24,518 bases of DNA from W2P13-069 sp963590525 (GTDB taxonomy: Bacteria; Actinomycetota; Coriobacteriia; Coriobacteriales; QAMH01). The DNA is taken from positions 1 to 24,518 of the forward strand of contig CAVAPV010000034.1 of the NCBI GenBank assembly GCA_963590525.1, in the 5' to 3' direction. Below, in pieces: positions 9,242-16,274 of the stretch. The position numbers and the translations under genes were made by a program. How positions within the stretch are numbered: the stretch's first letter is position 1; each line of letters starts with the position of its first letter. The notes beneath the pieces are model-generated. The model ran no database searches and was not told the origin of the DNA. It saw nothing but the letters and a program-made list of their open reading frames with translations.

Positions 9242-10168
9242 TTGGATCCGGTTCAGGTTGTCTTGTTTGTTATAGCCGGCTTTGTCATCGGCATCTTTAG
9301 CGGTCTTTTGGGCATTGGCGGCGGCACGCTCATGGTGCCCGTGCTCAGGTTGGGCTTTGCCCTGGAAGCTGTCGTTGCCTCTGCTACAAGCTTGTTTACT
9401 ATTGTCTTCACGAGCATCGGCGGGACTGTTACCCACCTGCGCAATAAGACGGCTTTGCCCAAGCTCAGCCTCTGCCTGGGCATAGGCGGGGCGATTACCA
9501 GCTCTCTTGGGGCGATGCTGGGCAACATGAGCCCTAGCTGGGCGATCATGCTCGTTGCAGCGGTGATCATCGCCTACAGCGCTTTCAACATGCTGCGCAA
9601 GGCGATAAAGCTCCCCAAGAAGGGCGATGCGCATTACAGGGGTCGCCTCGTCATGGCTACTAAGGACGTCAGGCAAAAATTCGATGAAGACGTTGAGTGT
9701 GTCCATGGCCTGGGCACCAAGGCGGATGCGTCTGCTGATGACGTTGCAGGCTCGGTTTCTTTTGTCGCACCAGCGGCAGACGAGTGGGTTATCACGCCCA
9801 AGCTCGCGCTTGCGGGCTTTGGCATCGGCCTTATCGCTGGTTTGGCAAGCGGCTATGTGGGCGTTGGCGGCGGCTTTATCATGGTGCCGCTTATGACGGC
9901 GTGGCTGGGGGTTCCCATGCACAAGGCAAGCGGCACGAGCCTTATCGCCATCATGATCTTGGCCATACCAGGCGTGCTCATGCAAGTGCATCTGGGCAAC
10001 GTGGATTACCTCGCCGGAATCTGCCTGGCATGCGGCTCCATCCCCGGGGCGATGTTTGGCGCGCGCTTTGTAACGCGCATTCCCGAGCGCACCTTGCGTT
10101 TTGTCTTTGCAGCGTTTTTGGGGGTTGCGGCCTTGAGCTTGGTGCTCAACGAGCTGGGGGTCTTCTAG
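9242..10168 (+). CDS. TauE/SafE (DUF81) family membrane permease, possible sulfite/sulfonate-type anion exporter
   Basis: This is a multi-pass inner-membrane protein of the TauE/SafE family, whose members move sulfur-containing or organic anions; the substrate here is unknown. The family's internal duplication is easy to see: GIFSGLLGIGGGTLMVPVL near the N-terminus and GLIAGLASGYVGVGGGFIMVP near residue 195-215. Each opens a block of about four hydrophobic segments. A hydrophilic, charged stretch (about 125-180) joins the halves and is probably cytoplasmic. The length of 308 aa is slightly above the usual 250-270 because of this linker. The start is TTG at 9242, 5 bases after AGGAG (9232-9236). 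It lies 39 bases after addA and may be read from the same transcript, though no functional link is obvious. Confidence 0.85.
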   Translation: MDPVQVVLFVIAGFVIGIFSGLLGIGGGTLMVPVLRLGFALEAVVASATSLFTIVFTSIGGTVTHLRNKTALPKLSLCLGIGGAITSSLGAMLGNMSPSWAIMLVAAVIIAYSAFNMLRKAIKLPKKGDAHYRGRLVMATKDVRQKFDEDVECVHGLGTKADASADDVAGSVSFVAPAADEWVITPKLALAGFGIGLIAGLASGYVGVGGGFIMVPLMTAWLGVPMHKASGTSLIAIMILAIPGVLMQVHLGNVDYLAGICLACGSIPGAMFGARFVTRIPERTLRFVFAAFLGVAALSLVLNELGVF

Positions 10169-10337
10169 GACCGCCGCTTTTGCAGTGGCTTGCTAACGCG
10201 CTGTTGCATCGCCCTGTTGCGCCACCGGGTCTTGTCGCATCGTGCTCTGCAGCCTTTTCGAGTGACATTTGGGTCTGTTTATCGCCTGCAAATCGCATTC
10301 TGGCTTGGCTTTTAAGCTGTGTGAAATCCGTGAAAGG

Positions 10338-10366
10338 TTTTGTGCTTTGCGCGTTTAGGGCATAAT
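10338..10366 (+). promoter_or_regulatory. Candidate promoter for the penicillin-binding protein gene
   Basis: CATAAT at 10361-10366 is a good -10 match, with a poor T-rich -35 (TTTTGT, 10338-10343) at 17-bp spacing. It precedes the GTG start at 10395 and its AAGGAGG site at 10383-10389, so the leader would be short. The 226-bp gap after the TauE-like gene contains no obvious terminator hairpin. Confidence 0.4.
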
Positions 10367-10394
10367 TAGCTGATTGTGCTAAAAGGAGGCATCT

Positions 10395-12539
10395 GTGTCT
10401 AAACACTCGCGCAAGCGCGCACGTCATAACAAAGCCCAAAAGCGCACCGGTCTTATCGTGGGTATTCTCGGCGCTTTTGTCGCCCTCATGGCCGCATGCG
10501 TCTTTGCCGTTGTCATGGTCTGCTCCACCTGGTTGCAAGACCTGCCCGACTACAGCAACTTGGACCTCTACTCTAAGTCTGGCTATTCCACCATCTACGC
10601 GTCCGACAGGACGACGGTGCTTGCCAAGATCACGCTGGAAAACCGCATCGAGGTAGCTCGCAACGAGGTCTCGGACTACGTGGTAAACGGCACCGTGGCA
10701 ACCGAGGACGAGCGCTTCTACCAACACAACGGCGTCGATATCATGGGTATCGGCCGCGCTGTGATCAACAACGTCACCGGTAGCTCGCGCGAGGGCGCAT
10801 CCACCATCACCCAGCAGCTCGTGCGCAACACCGTTTTGCTCGACGAGATGAACTCGATCACCGTCGAGCGCAAGATTCGCGAGATGTACATCGCGCTCAA
10901 GGTCGAGCAGGAGTACACCAAAGACCAGATCCTCATGATGTACCTCAACGTCATCAACTACGGCGACGGCAACTACGGCATAGAGACCGCTGCGCAGGAT
11001 TACTTTGGCTGCAGTGCAAGCGAGCTCACGTTGGCGCAAGCCGCCATGCTCGTAGGTATCCCGCAGTCTCCCAACGCAAATAACCCGCGCGAGCACTACG
11101 ACACCGCGCTCGAGCGCAGCCACCTTGTCTTGAGGCGCATGCTCTCCAACGGCTATATCTCACAAGACGAATACGACCAGGCGGTGAGCGAGAAGCCGCA
11201 GCTTTACAAGCACAAGAGCAACGAGGACAACATCAACACCAACTTGGCCCCGTATTTTGTCGACTATGTCAAGCAGCTGCTGCAGACCTCCGAGTTCAAT
11301 ATCTCGGAGTTGTCGCAGGGTGGCTTGTCCATCTACACCACGCTTGATGTCAAGGCCCAAAAGGCTGCCAACAAGGCCGTCAAAGAGGGCATGGCGCAAT
11401 ACGACAGCGACATGGACGCCTCGCTTACCAGCATCGATCCTTCCACAGGCAATATCGTGGCGATGGTAGGCGGCAAGAACTACAAGAAAAACCAGTTCAA
11501 CCTGGCTACGCAGATGAGCCGCCAGGCAGGCTCTTCCTTCAAGACCTTTGCGCTCATCGCCGCCATGAGCGAAGGCGTGAGCCCGGACACCTACATCGAT
11601 TCTTCTAGCCCCGCAGAGATCACCCCCACTTGGACGGTGAGCAACTCCGAGGGTGAGGGCAGCGGCAACATCACGCTTAGGAGTGCTACCACGTACTCCG
11701 TCAACACCGTTTACGCACGCTTGGCCCATGGCATCGGCGCTCAGTGCATCGTGGATACCGCCAAGAAGATGGGCATCACAAGCGACCTGCAGCCGTTTGA
11801 GTCTATCTGCCTTGGCGCGCAGGGCGTCAATACGCTCGAGATGGCCAGCGCCTATGCGACGCTTGCGGCCGGCGGCGTCTACCACAAGCCCACGGCCGTG
11901 CTCTCCGTTGTCGACACGCGCGGCAACGAGGTCTATAGCGCCGGCGTCAACGAGGGCGAGCAGGTCATCAGCGCAGCTATTGCCCAAGAGGCAACCAACA
12001 TCCTCAAGACCGTTGTGGAATACGGCACCGGCACCGCGGCTACGCTTTGGTGCGGGCAAGAGGCCGCAGGCAAGACCGGTACGTCAGAAAACGGCCGCGA
12101 CCTGTGGTTTTGCGGTATAACGCCGCAGTATTCGACTGCAGTGTGGAGCGGCTACAGAGAAGAGACCTCGACCGGCTTGTACGGCGGCAGCACATGCGCG
12201 CCTATTTGGCGAGCATACATGGATGCCGTGCTCGAAGGAGCCGAGCTCGAGGAGTTCCCCACCACAAACGAGACCGTCACCTACAAAGACGGCTGGGATT
12301 TTGCCGAGAGCTGGGGTAGCGATAGCGCCTACGACAGCAACGACGAGGACTCTGGCGAGGAATACGACTCCTCGGATTCTGATTCCGGCTCTTCGAGCAA
12401 GAAGGATTCAGACTCCTCTAGCAAAGACAACGACAGCGGCGGCAAGAAGGATGACTCGGGCGGTAAGATCGACCCGGCTCCCACGCCCGATCCAGATCCA
12501 TCGCCAGACCCGGATTCGGGCGATGAAGACGGCGCTTAG
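10395..12539 (+). CDS. Class A penicillin-binding protein (bifunctional glycosyltransferase/transpeptidase)
   Basis: This enzyme polymerises lipid II and cross-links peptidoglycan outside the membrane. After a basic cytoplasmic start, one signal anchor spans about residues 15-41. The GT51 domain shows EDERFYQH (catalytic Glu 104), GASTITQQLVRN, RKIREMYIALKVE and the LTLAQAAMLVG/PQSPNANNP segment. The transpeptidase shows S380-x-x-K383 (SSFK), S435-x-N437 (SVN) and K560-T-G (KTGTSENG), so both active sites are intact. The last 80 or so residues form a low-complexity tail of Ser, Asp and Lys and then Pro-Asp repeats, likely disordered and extracellular. The start is GTG at 10395 after AAGGAGG. 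The 714-aa length fits PBP1a-like proteins of Gram-positive bacteria. Its stop overlaps the stop of the convergent 195-aa gene by four bases. A lysozyme-like gene lies nearby, fitting a cell-wall neighbourhood. Confidence 0.95.
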   Translation: MSKHSRKRARHNKAQKRTGLIVGILGAFVALMAACVFAVVMVCSTWLQDLPDYSNLDLYSKSGYSTIYASDRTTVLAKITLENRIEVARNEVSDYVVNGTVATEDERFYQHNGVDIMGIGRAVINNVTGSSREGASTITQQLVRNTVLLDEMNSITVERKIREMYIALKVEQEYTKDQILMMYLNVINYGDGNYGIETAAQDYFGCSASELTLAQAAMLVGIPQSPNANNPREHYDTALERSHLVLRRMLSNGYISQDEYDQAVSEKPQLYKHKSNEDNINTNLAPYFVDYVKQLLQTSEFNISELSQGGLSIYTTLDVKAQKAANKAVKEGMAQYDSDMDASLTSIDPSTGNIVAMVGGKNYKKNQFNLATQMSRQAGSSFKTFALIAAMSEGVSPDTYIDSSSPAEITPTWTVSNSEGEGSGNITLRSATTYSVNTVYARLAHGIGAQCIVDTAKKMGITSDLQPFESICLGAQGVNTLEMASAYATLAAGGVYHKPTAVLSVVDTRGNEVYSAGVNEGEQVISAAIAQEATNILKTVVEYGTGTAATLWCGQEAAGKTGTSENGRDLWFCGITPQYSTAVWSGYREETSTGLYGGSTCAPIWRAYMDAVLEGAELEEFPTTNETVTYKDGWDFAESWGSDSAYDSNDEDSGEEYDSSDSDSGSSSKKDSDSSSKDNDSGGKKDDSGGKIDPAPTPDPDPSPDPDSGDEDGA

Positions 12540-13123
12540 ACCCTGATACCACCCATCGCCAGGCTGATGATGTCGCGCGTGAACTTGTAGCCGTATGGCG
12601 GCTCCTCATGCCAATCTCCTGCGGCGTCGCGTACGAGCTTGTCTATGTCGGCGCCCTCGCGTACGGTGATGTACTCGTCAAACCAGACATCGCGGTCAAA
12701 GGCCAGCAGGCGTCCGCCTTGCCTAAAGACGACTGCCTGAACCAGCTTGAGCTTGTTGACAGGAATGTCTCCGCAGGTGAGCTGGGCGGTGTCTACCACG
12801 AGGTAGATATCGTCGATGTAGAGCTCTACGCCCGTCTTGCGCGTGATCTTCTTGCTTGCCGGGCACCAAAGCTCACGGCCATCGTCGGGCATAAGCTCCA
12901 ACACAGAAACCTCTTCGAGCTCGCCTTGCGGGCCCAAAGGCAGGCGCTGATGCTTGTTTTGGATCAAGAAGCCGCAGCCGCCAAAGTCCAGGCGTATGGT
13001 TTTGTAGACCTGGTCTGGGTCGTTGAACATGATGTAGGCTTCGTAAGACTCGAGCGTCCATCCCAGATACGAGCGCAGCATGCGCTGCGAGTTGTCGTCA
13101 AGCAAGCGCACGGTCTCGATCAT
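12536..13123 (-). CDS. Conserved-looking hypothetical protein, 195 aa
   Basis: I do not recognise this protein. It begins MIETVRLLDDNSQRML and has no signal peptide or membrane segment, so it is probably cytoplasmic. Alternating hydrophobic residues (IRLDFGGCGFLI, VELYIDDIYLVVD, LKLVQAVVFRQGG) suggest a beta-rich fold. Later segments are charged (FDRDVWFDEY, WHEEPPYGYKF). There are three cysteines (GGCGF, LWCPA, LTCGD) but no metal-binding pattern I can name. Start choice: ATG at 13121-13123 follows AGAAGGAGAGGAG at good spacing. An in-frame extension up to 13363 lacks such a site and overlaps the divergent gene. The stop (TAA) interlocks with the TAG of the penicillin-binding protein gene. 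It is divergent from the lysozyme-like gene (126-bp gap), which may reflect shared control. Confidence 0.8.
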   Translation of the reverse strand: MIETVRLLDDNSQRMLRSYLGWTLESYEAYIMFNDPDQVYKTIRLDFGGCGFLIQNKHQRLPLGPQGELEEVSVLELMPDDGRELWCPASKKITRKTGVELYIDDIYLVVDTAQLTCGDIPVNKLKLVQAVVFRQGGRLLAFDRDVWFDEYITVREGADIDKLVRDAAGDWHEEPPYGYKFTRDIISLAMGGIRV

Positions 13124-13249
13124 GGCTGCTCCTCTCCTTCTGTAAAACCAGATGTGCATGATAACGCCTTGATGCGACATGCGCCCATGTGCGTGGTACC
13201 TTAAAGACGCAAGCTCGGCGCTAGCACTTGCGAGAGGAGTCGCAGCGAT

Positions 13250-14050
13250 ATGACGCAAAAGACGAGCAGAACGCAAAGCCGCAATACAAGAGGCAACGGT
13301 GTCTCGGGTAGAGGAGTTGCCGGCAAATCGCAGCGCGCGCAAAGCAACAGCGCTTTGCGGCATAAGCGTAGCGATGCTCAGGTGGATTCTGTGGTGTATC
13401 GGCAGCGTAGCGGTGCGGCGGCGGCAAGCGCTTGGACGCCACCTAGAGCACTGGTTATCGGCATCGCCATCGCGGTGCTAGTGGCCTTGGTTGCGGGCGT
13501 CGCGGTGAGCTGCTCTAGCTCCAAAGCAAACGAAAAGCAGTGGCAGCATGATCATTATTGGCAGACTACGGTCGAGGCAGCCGAGGATTTCTACGGCGTA
13601 GACCGCGCGTACACGGCCCTGATACTCACTATGATTCAAGTGGAATCCGACGGAGACGTCGATGTGGACAAGCGCCATGATATCTTGCAAACCTACGAGG
13701 GAGACGGCAAGAAGATCTTGCTCAAAGGCGTGAAGAAGCAAGGTGTTGCCGGCAAGACGCCGCAGGCAAGCGTCTATGCGGGAACCTACGAGCTGTCTTT
13801 GTGCATCGATGATTTCAAAAGCTACCTGGGCCGCGACCCGCAGCCTGGCGATCTCAACGACATGGCTTTGCTCGCTCAGGGCTACAACTACGGGCACTTG
13901 GGTTGGTTCAAATGGCTCAAGAAGCGCGGCATAGACACTTGGACACTAAAGGTAAGCGAGCGCTATCAAAAGCGCATCGACGGGCTTGGGACTGCCAATC
14001 ACGGCCAAAAGATTATGGACACCTATCCACGCATCACGGGCGAGGATTAG
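13250..14050 (+). CDS. Membrane-anchored lysozyme-like (CwlT N-domain type) muramidase/transglycosylase
   Basis: This is a probable cell-wall hydrolase facing outward. The first 60 or so residues are basic and Ser/Arg-rich, followed by one membrane segment (about 67-87, ending VAVSCSSSK). The extracellular domain resembles the lysozyme-like fold found in CwlT-type proteins. ALILTMIQVESDG carries the likely catalytic Glu 132. ASVYAGTYELS, PGDLNDMALLAQGYNYG and YFKWLK-type segments (here GWFKWLKKRG) match the second half of that fold. No NlpC/P60 or SH3 partner domain is present, so it is a minimal version of 266 aa. The ATG follows GAGAGGAG at about 9 bases. The SCSSS after the membrane segment is not a convincing lipobox. 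Its TAG stop overlaps the TAA of the convergent small gene by four bases. The substrate is inferred from the fold only. Confidence 0.8.
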   Translation: MTQKTSRTQSRNTRGNGVSGRGVAGKSQRAQSNSALRHKRSDAQVDSVVYRQRSGAAAASAWTPPRALVIGIAIAVLVALVAGVAVSCSSSKANEKQWQHDHYWQTTVEAAEDFYGVDRAYTALILTMIQVESDGDVDVDKRHDILQTYEGDGKKILLKGVKKQGVAGKTPQASVYAGTYELSLCIDDFKSYLGRDPQPGDLNDMALLAQGYNYGHLGWFKWLKKRGIDTWTLKVSERYQKRIDGLGTANHGQKIMDTYPRITGED

Positions 14051-14274
14051 GCGCCACCGTGAGGGTCGGCTCCGGCAGCGCCTAGATAGTTCCTAATCAT
14101 CAGCAGGTCTGTTGGTTGTTTTGCGCGGCTCTTTCTCAGCCGTTTTTTCGAATCGCGTATGCCGTCGCATACTGCCTTTCTGATAACCAGATACAAGATC
14201 AGAAACAACACTGCTAACACAATGATTGCCTGTAAGGCGATTCCAGCAAGGGCTGTCAATACGTTTGGGTCCAT
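14047..14274 (-). CDS. Small single-span membrane protein, 75 aa
   Basis: The function is unknown. A strongly hydrophobic segment (about residues 8-31, GIALQAIIVLAVLFLILYLVI) is followed by a basic stretch (IRDSKKRLRKSRAK). This predicts a single span with the basic tail in the cytoplasm. A good ribosome-binding site (AAGGAGAAG) precedes the ATG, which supports a real gene despite its size. It lies 49 bases downstream of the 54-aa Tat-signal gene on the same strand, so the two probably form one transcript. The stop codon interlocks with that of the lysozyme-like gene (TTAG, 14047-14050). Possible roles are a membrane partner or anchor for the Tat-signal protein; this is inference from order only. 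Confidence 0.7.
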   Translation of the reverse strand: MDPNVLTALAGIALQAIIVLAVLFLILYLVIRKAVCDGIRDSKKRLRKSRAKQPTDLLMIRNYLGAAGADPHGGA

Positions 14275-14323
14275 GTTGCTTCTCCTTATGCAAACTTAAT
14301 TTTCATGAAGCCTTTGCCACGGC

Positions 14324-14488
14324 TTATGCCCATAGCTCCTCGATGCTCTCATTTGGGACTGCAACCTCTTCGCTTATCTTTGCAAGGGCGATTTCTGGTG
14401 ATACTGCAGCTGCGGCTGCACCGACGACGGTTGCTTTAAGAAAATCCCTACGCGAGGGAGTCTCATTGTCTCTGCTTTTTGCTGCCAT
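14324..14488 (-). CDS. 54-aa protein with a twin-arginine (Tat) export signal
   Basis: Translating 14488 to 14324 on the minus strand gives a short ORF with an excellent Tat signal. S-R-R-D-F-L-K (Arg 13, Arg 14) is followed by a modestly hydrophobic Ala/Val stretch (ATVVGAAAAAVS) and an A-x-A type cleavage site (A34-L35-A36). The remaining 18 residues are acidic and end EELWA. AGGAG lies 7 bases before the ATG, supporting translation. It could be a tiny exported subunit that escorts a partner, an uncleaved membrane-held signal, or the surviving N-terminus of a larger Tat-exported oxidoreductase. The clean ribosome-binding site and close downstream gene argue mildly against a remnant. It is divergent from the sigma-factor gene, and a large dyad lies between them. 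I do not recognise a named family. Confidence 0.65.
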   Translation of the reverse strand: MAAKSRDNETPSRRDFLKATVVGAAAAAVSPEIALAKISEEVAVPNESIEELWA

Positions 14489-14540
14489 CGCTTTTCTCCT
14501 ATCCCTGTATTTATGTGTGCGGAGTAAATGTCCGCTTACT

Positions 14541-14631
14541 TATAAAGACGGAGAAAAGGCCAATTGGTAACAGTATGATTTTTAGAAATCGAATTAAACC
14601 GTTACCTATGGAGCTGTTTTCCGTCTTAATA
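14541..14631. promoter_or_regulatory. Large nested imperfect dyad between divergent Tat-signal and sigma-factor genes
   Basis: Two inverted repeats share one axis at 14586. The outer arms are AAGACGGA (14545-14552) and TCCGTCTT (14620-14627). The inner arms are GGTAAC (14566-14571) and GTTACC (14601-14606). Across 14541-14631, 33 of 45 opposed positions can pair, including three G-T pairs. It fills the promoter region of both divergent arms, so it may be a symmetric binding site, a folded leader of the sigma mRNA, or a small palindromic insertion. Confidence 0.6.
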
Positions 14632-14665
14632 GACAGAAGAGTCTTTTCCTGTGTTGGAGGTCGGT

Positions 14666-15232
14666 ATGGAGGACAAGGCGATTGTTGATTACTTTTGGGC
14701 TAGAGACCAACTTGCAATCATCGAGTCAAAGAAAAAATACGGTGCGTTGTGCAGGGGCATTGCTTATAGATTGATTCAGAACTCAGAGGATGCCGCCGAA
14801 TGTGAGAACGATACGTATCTGCGCGCATGGAACTCAATTCCGACGGCTCGACCAAACAGACTCGGTGCCTTTTTATGTCGCATAGTGAGAAACCTGTCTC
14901 TCGACGTTCTTGATAAAAGGAAAGCGGCTAAGCGAGGTGGAGGAGTCGTTGAAGAAATACTAGACGAGCTCGATGAGTGTTCATTGCAGTTGAGGCAGCA
15001 GCCGGATGATGGAGACAACAGACACCTTGCTCAGGTCCTCGATTCTTTTCTTGAGCAGATGCCGAAATCTGCGCGTGTGTATTTTATGCAACGTTATTGG
15101 ATGGGGTATTCGATAAAGGAGATTGCAAGGTTTGGCAATGTGTCACAAGGAAAAGTGAAGATGAGCCTTATGAGATCTCGTCAAGCGTTGCGTCGCCGGC
15201 TTGAGCAGGAAGGAATCGATTATGTCGCATGA
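14666..15232 (+). CDS. ECF-type sigma-70 family RNA polymerase sigma factor
   Basis: This is an alternative sigma factor that would direct RNA polymerase to a small regulon. Region 2 is seen in the N-terminal half (RGIAYRLIQNSEDAAECENDTYLRAWNSIP, written here in part, then GAFLCRIVRNLSLDVLDKR). Region 4 lies near the C-terminus (LEQMPKSARVYFMQRYWMGY, then SIKEIARFGNVSQGKVKMSL with the HTH). The acidic, variable linker between them (about 90-125) takes the place of region 3, as in ECF factors. Start choice: ATG at 14666 lies 5 bases after GGAGG (14656-14660), giving 188 aa. A GTG at 14651 is in frame but overlaps that site. The next gene overlaps by 11 bases, the usual sigma/anti-sigma coupling. 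Codon use (AGA/AGG Arg, A/T endings) is unlike the flanking genes and hints at acquisition. Confidence 0.88.
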   Translation: MEDKAIVDYFWARDQLAIIESKKKYGALCRGIAYRLIQNSEDAAECENDTYLRAWNSIPTARPNRLGAFLCRIVRNLSLDVLDKRKAAKRGGGVVEEILDELDECSLQLRQQPDDGDNRHLAQVLDSFLEQMPKSARVYFMQRYWMGYSIKEIARFGNVSQGKVKMSLMRSRQALRRRLEQEGIDYVA

Positions 15233-15806
15233 TCATGCTGCGAGCTGGAACCTGTTGTGCTCTCTTGGGAGCGTACGTGATGAGTTTGTGCAAGAAGCGA
15301 TTTCTTGTGCTGCCAGAAAAGACGACGGCAAGGCTGTTGTTAACAGCGATCAGCCTTTGAAAAAAATCTTGCCAAAGCTGCTGCTGGTGGCTGCACTTGC
15401 TGCGCTGCCTGCGAGTGCGATGGGCAGCAGTTCTTTGACTGACGCTGTTGCTGCTAAAACAGAAGATGTGGGCATGAGCAAAACGATGGTTCAGTACGTT
15501 GCTTCCGAGCTTGGCCGTCAGCATGTTGAACCATGGGTTGTAGATAAAATGCCCCCTCTCCAACGCAATGCGGAGGGGAAGGTCTATGGCTTTAACACGC
15601 CAATGACTGATCTTGTTGTGACGTTAACTGACAATGGCAAATTTGGCTATTCGTATAGAAGCCAATTGTATGCGACGGGAAACGAATCAGACGAGCAAGT
15701 GGAGTACATGCGTACTCACACTCGCAAGCTGCCGGTATACGAAAAAGACGGGGAGACCTTGGTTGGTTACTACACATGCGGGTGGTTTTGGGAAGGTGTG
15801 AATTGA
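15222..15806 (+). CDS. Membrane-anchored putative anti-sigma factor
   Basis: It probably holds the upstream sigma factor inactive at the membrane until an envelope signal is sensed; this is inferred from gene order and layout. Residues 1-48 are cytoplasmic and contain VRDEFVQEAI followed by basic residues, a layout common in sigma-linked membrane proteins of Gram-positive bacteria. One membrane segment spans about 49-68 (ILPKLLLVAALAALPASAMG). The remaining 126 residues are extracytoplasmic, with a likely beta-rich part (TDLVVTLTDNGKFGYSY; LVGYYTCGWFWEGVN). No zinc-binding H-x3-C-x2-C motif of classical ZAS anti-sigma proteins is present, so it would be a different type. ATG at 15222 follows AGGAAGGA and overlaps the sigma stop by 11 bases. 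An upstream GTG/other start at 15201 is in frame but less likely. It has no strong match to any sensor domain I know. Confidence 0.7.
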   Translation: MSHDHAASWNLLCSLGSVRDEFVQEAISCAARKDDGKAVVNSDQPLKKILPKLLLVAALAALPASAMGSSSLTDAVAAKTEDVGMSKTMVQYVASELGRQHVEPWVVDKMPPLQRNAEGKVYGFNTPMTDLVVTLTDNGKFGYSYRSQLYATGNESDEQVEYMRTHTRKLPVYEKDGETLVGYYTCGWFWEGVN

Positions 15807-15807
15807 A

Positions 15808-15847
15808 GCAAAGAGCTTGAATAGGGCATCGGCATTGAAAGCTTTGC
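15808..15847 (+). other. Possible hairpin after the anti-sigma candidate gene
   Basis: GCAAAGAGCTT (15808-15818) can pair with AAGCTTTGC (15839-15847) with one bulged base. There is no T-run after it, so it is at best a weak terminator or an RNA-end stabiliser. The rest of the gap to the tRNA promoter shows nothing else. Confidence 0.3.
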
Positions 15848-15915
15848 ATGGAACCGTGGTGAGAGATGGTTATGAGGCACGGGTCATATAGAAGCAAAAA
15901 CTCTCAAAAAGGGTC

Positions 15916-15944
15916 TAGCCGCAAGGCAGTTAGTTGGTTATAAT
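15916..15944 (+). promoter_or_regulatory. Promoter of the tRNA-His/tRNA-Lys transcript
   Basis: A perfect -10 TATAAT (15939-15944) preceded by TGGT is paired with a poor -35 (TAGCCG, 15916-15921) at 17 bp. It lies about 40 bases before tRNA-His. A GC-rich small hairpin (GCGCC..GGCGC) sits in the short leader. Confidence 0.6.
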
Positions 15945-15983
15945 TCTTACTCGCGCCTTACGGGGCGCAGTTGAAAACCGCAC

Positions 15984-16061
15984 GGTGGCTGTGGCGCAGT
16001 TGGTTAGCGCGCCAGATTGTGGCTCTGGAGATCGAGGGTTCGAATCCCTTCAGCCACCCCA
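15984..16061 (+). tRNA. tRNA-His (anticodon GTG)
   Basis: A full cloverleaf is visible. The acceptor GTGGCTG pairs with CAGCCAC. The D arm is GCGC..GCGC, and the anticodon stem CCAGA/TCTGG holds loop TTGTGGC (anticodon GTG). The T arm is AGGGTTCGAATCCCT. The His-specific extra G(-1) at 15984 faces C73 at 16058, and the 3' CCA is encoded (16059-16061). Confidence 0.97.
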
Positions 16062-16070
16062 GGTTTTCTT

Positions 16071-16146
<76 letters not shown>

Positions 16147-16155
16147 CTGATCGCA

Positions 16156-16180
16156 AAGCCCCTCATCGAGGGGCTTTTTT
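16156..16180 (+). terminator. Rho-independent terminator of the tRNA operon
   Basis: A 9-bp stem AAGCCCCTC (16156-16164) / GAGGGGCTT (16168-16176) with a 3-base loop is followed by an uninterrupted T-run to 16180. It starts 9 bases after the tRNA-Lys CCA end. Confidence 0.93.
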
Positions 16181-16274
16181 GTTGCAGGAACCCTAAACTC
16201 CTTTGCAACAACTCGTATAGCCCGCTCTTACGTTATCCTACAGGGACTGTTTTTTAGTTTTGAAGGATTGCTTG

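Noticed and set aside
14093..14293. Alternative minus-strand 66-aa frame overlapping the 75-aa membrane protein
   Set aside because: It lacks the hydrophobic segment, and the AAGGAGAAG site is correctly spaced for the 75-aa frame instead.
14324..14488. Assigning the Tat micro-protein to the short Tat-signal family linked to formate dehydrogenases
   Set aside because: Only the signal region is comparable; the acidic C-terminus does not match what I remember of that family, and no formate dehydrogenase genes are nearby.
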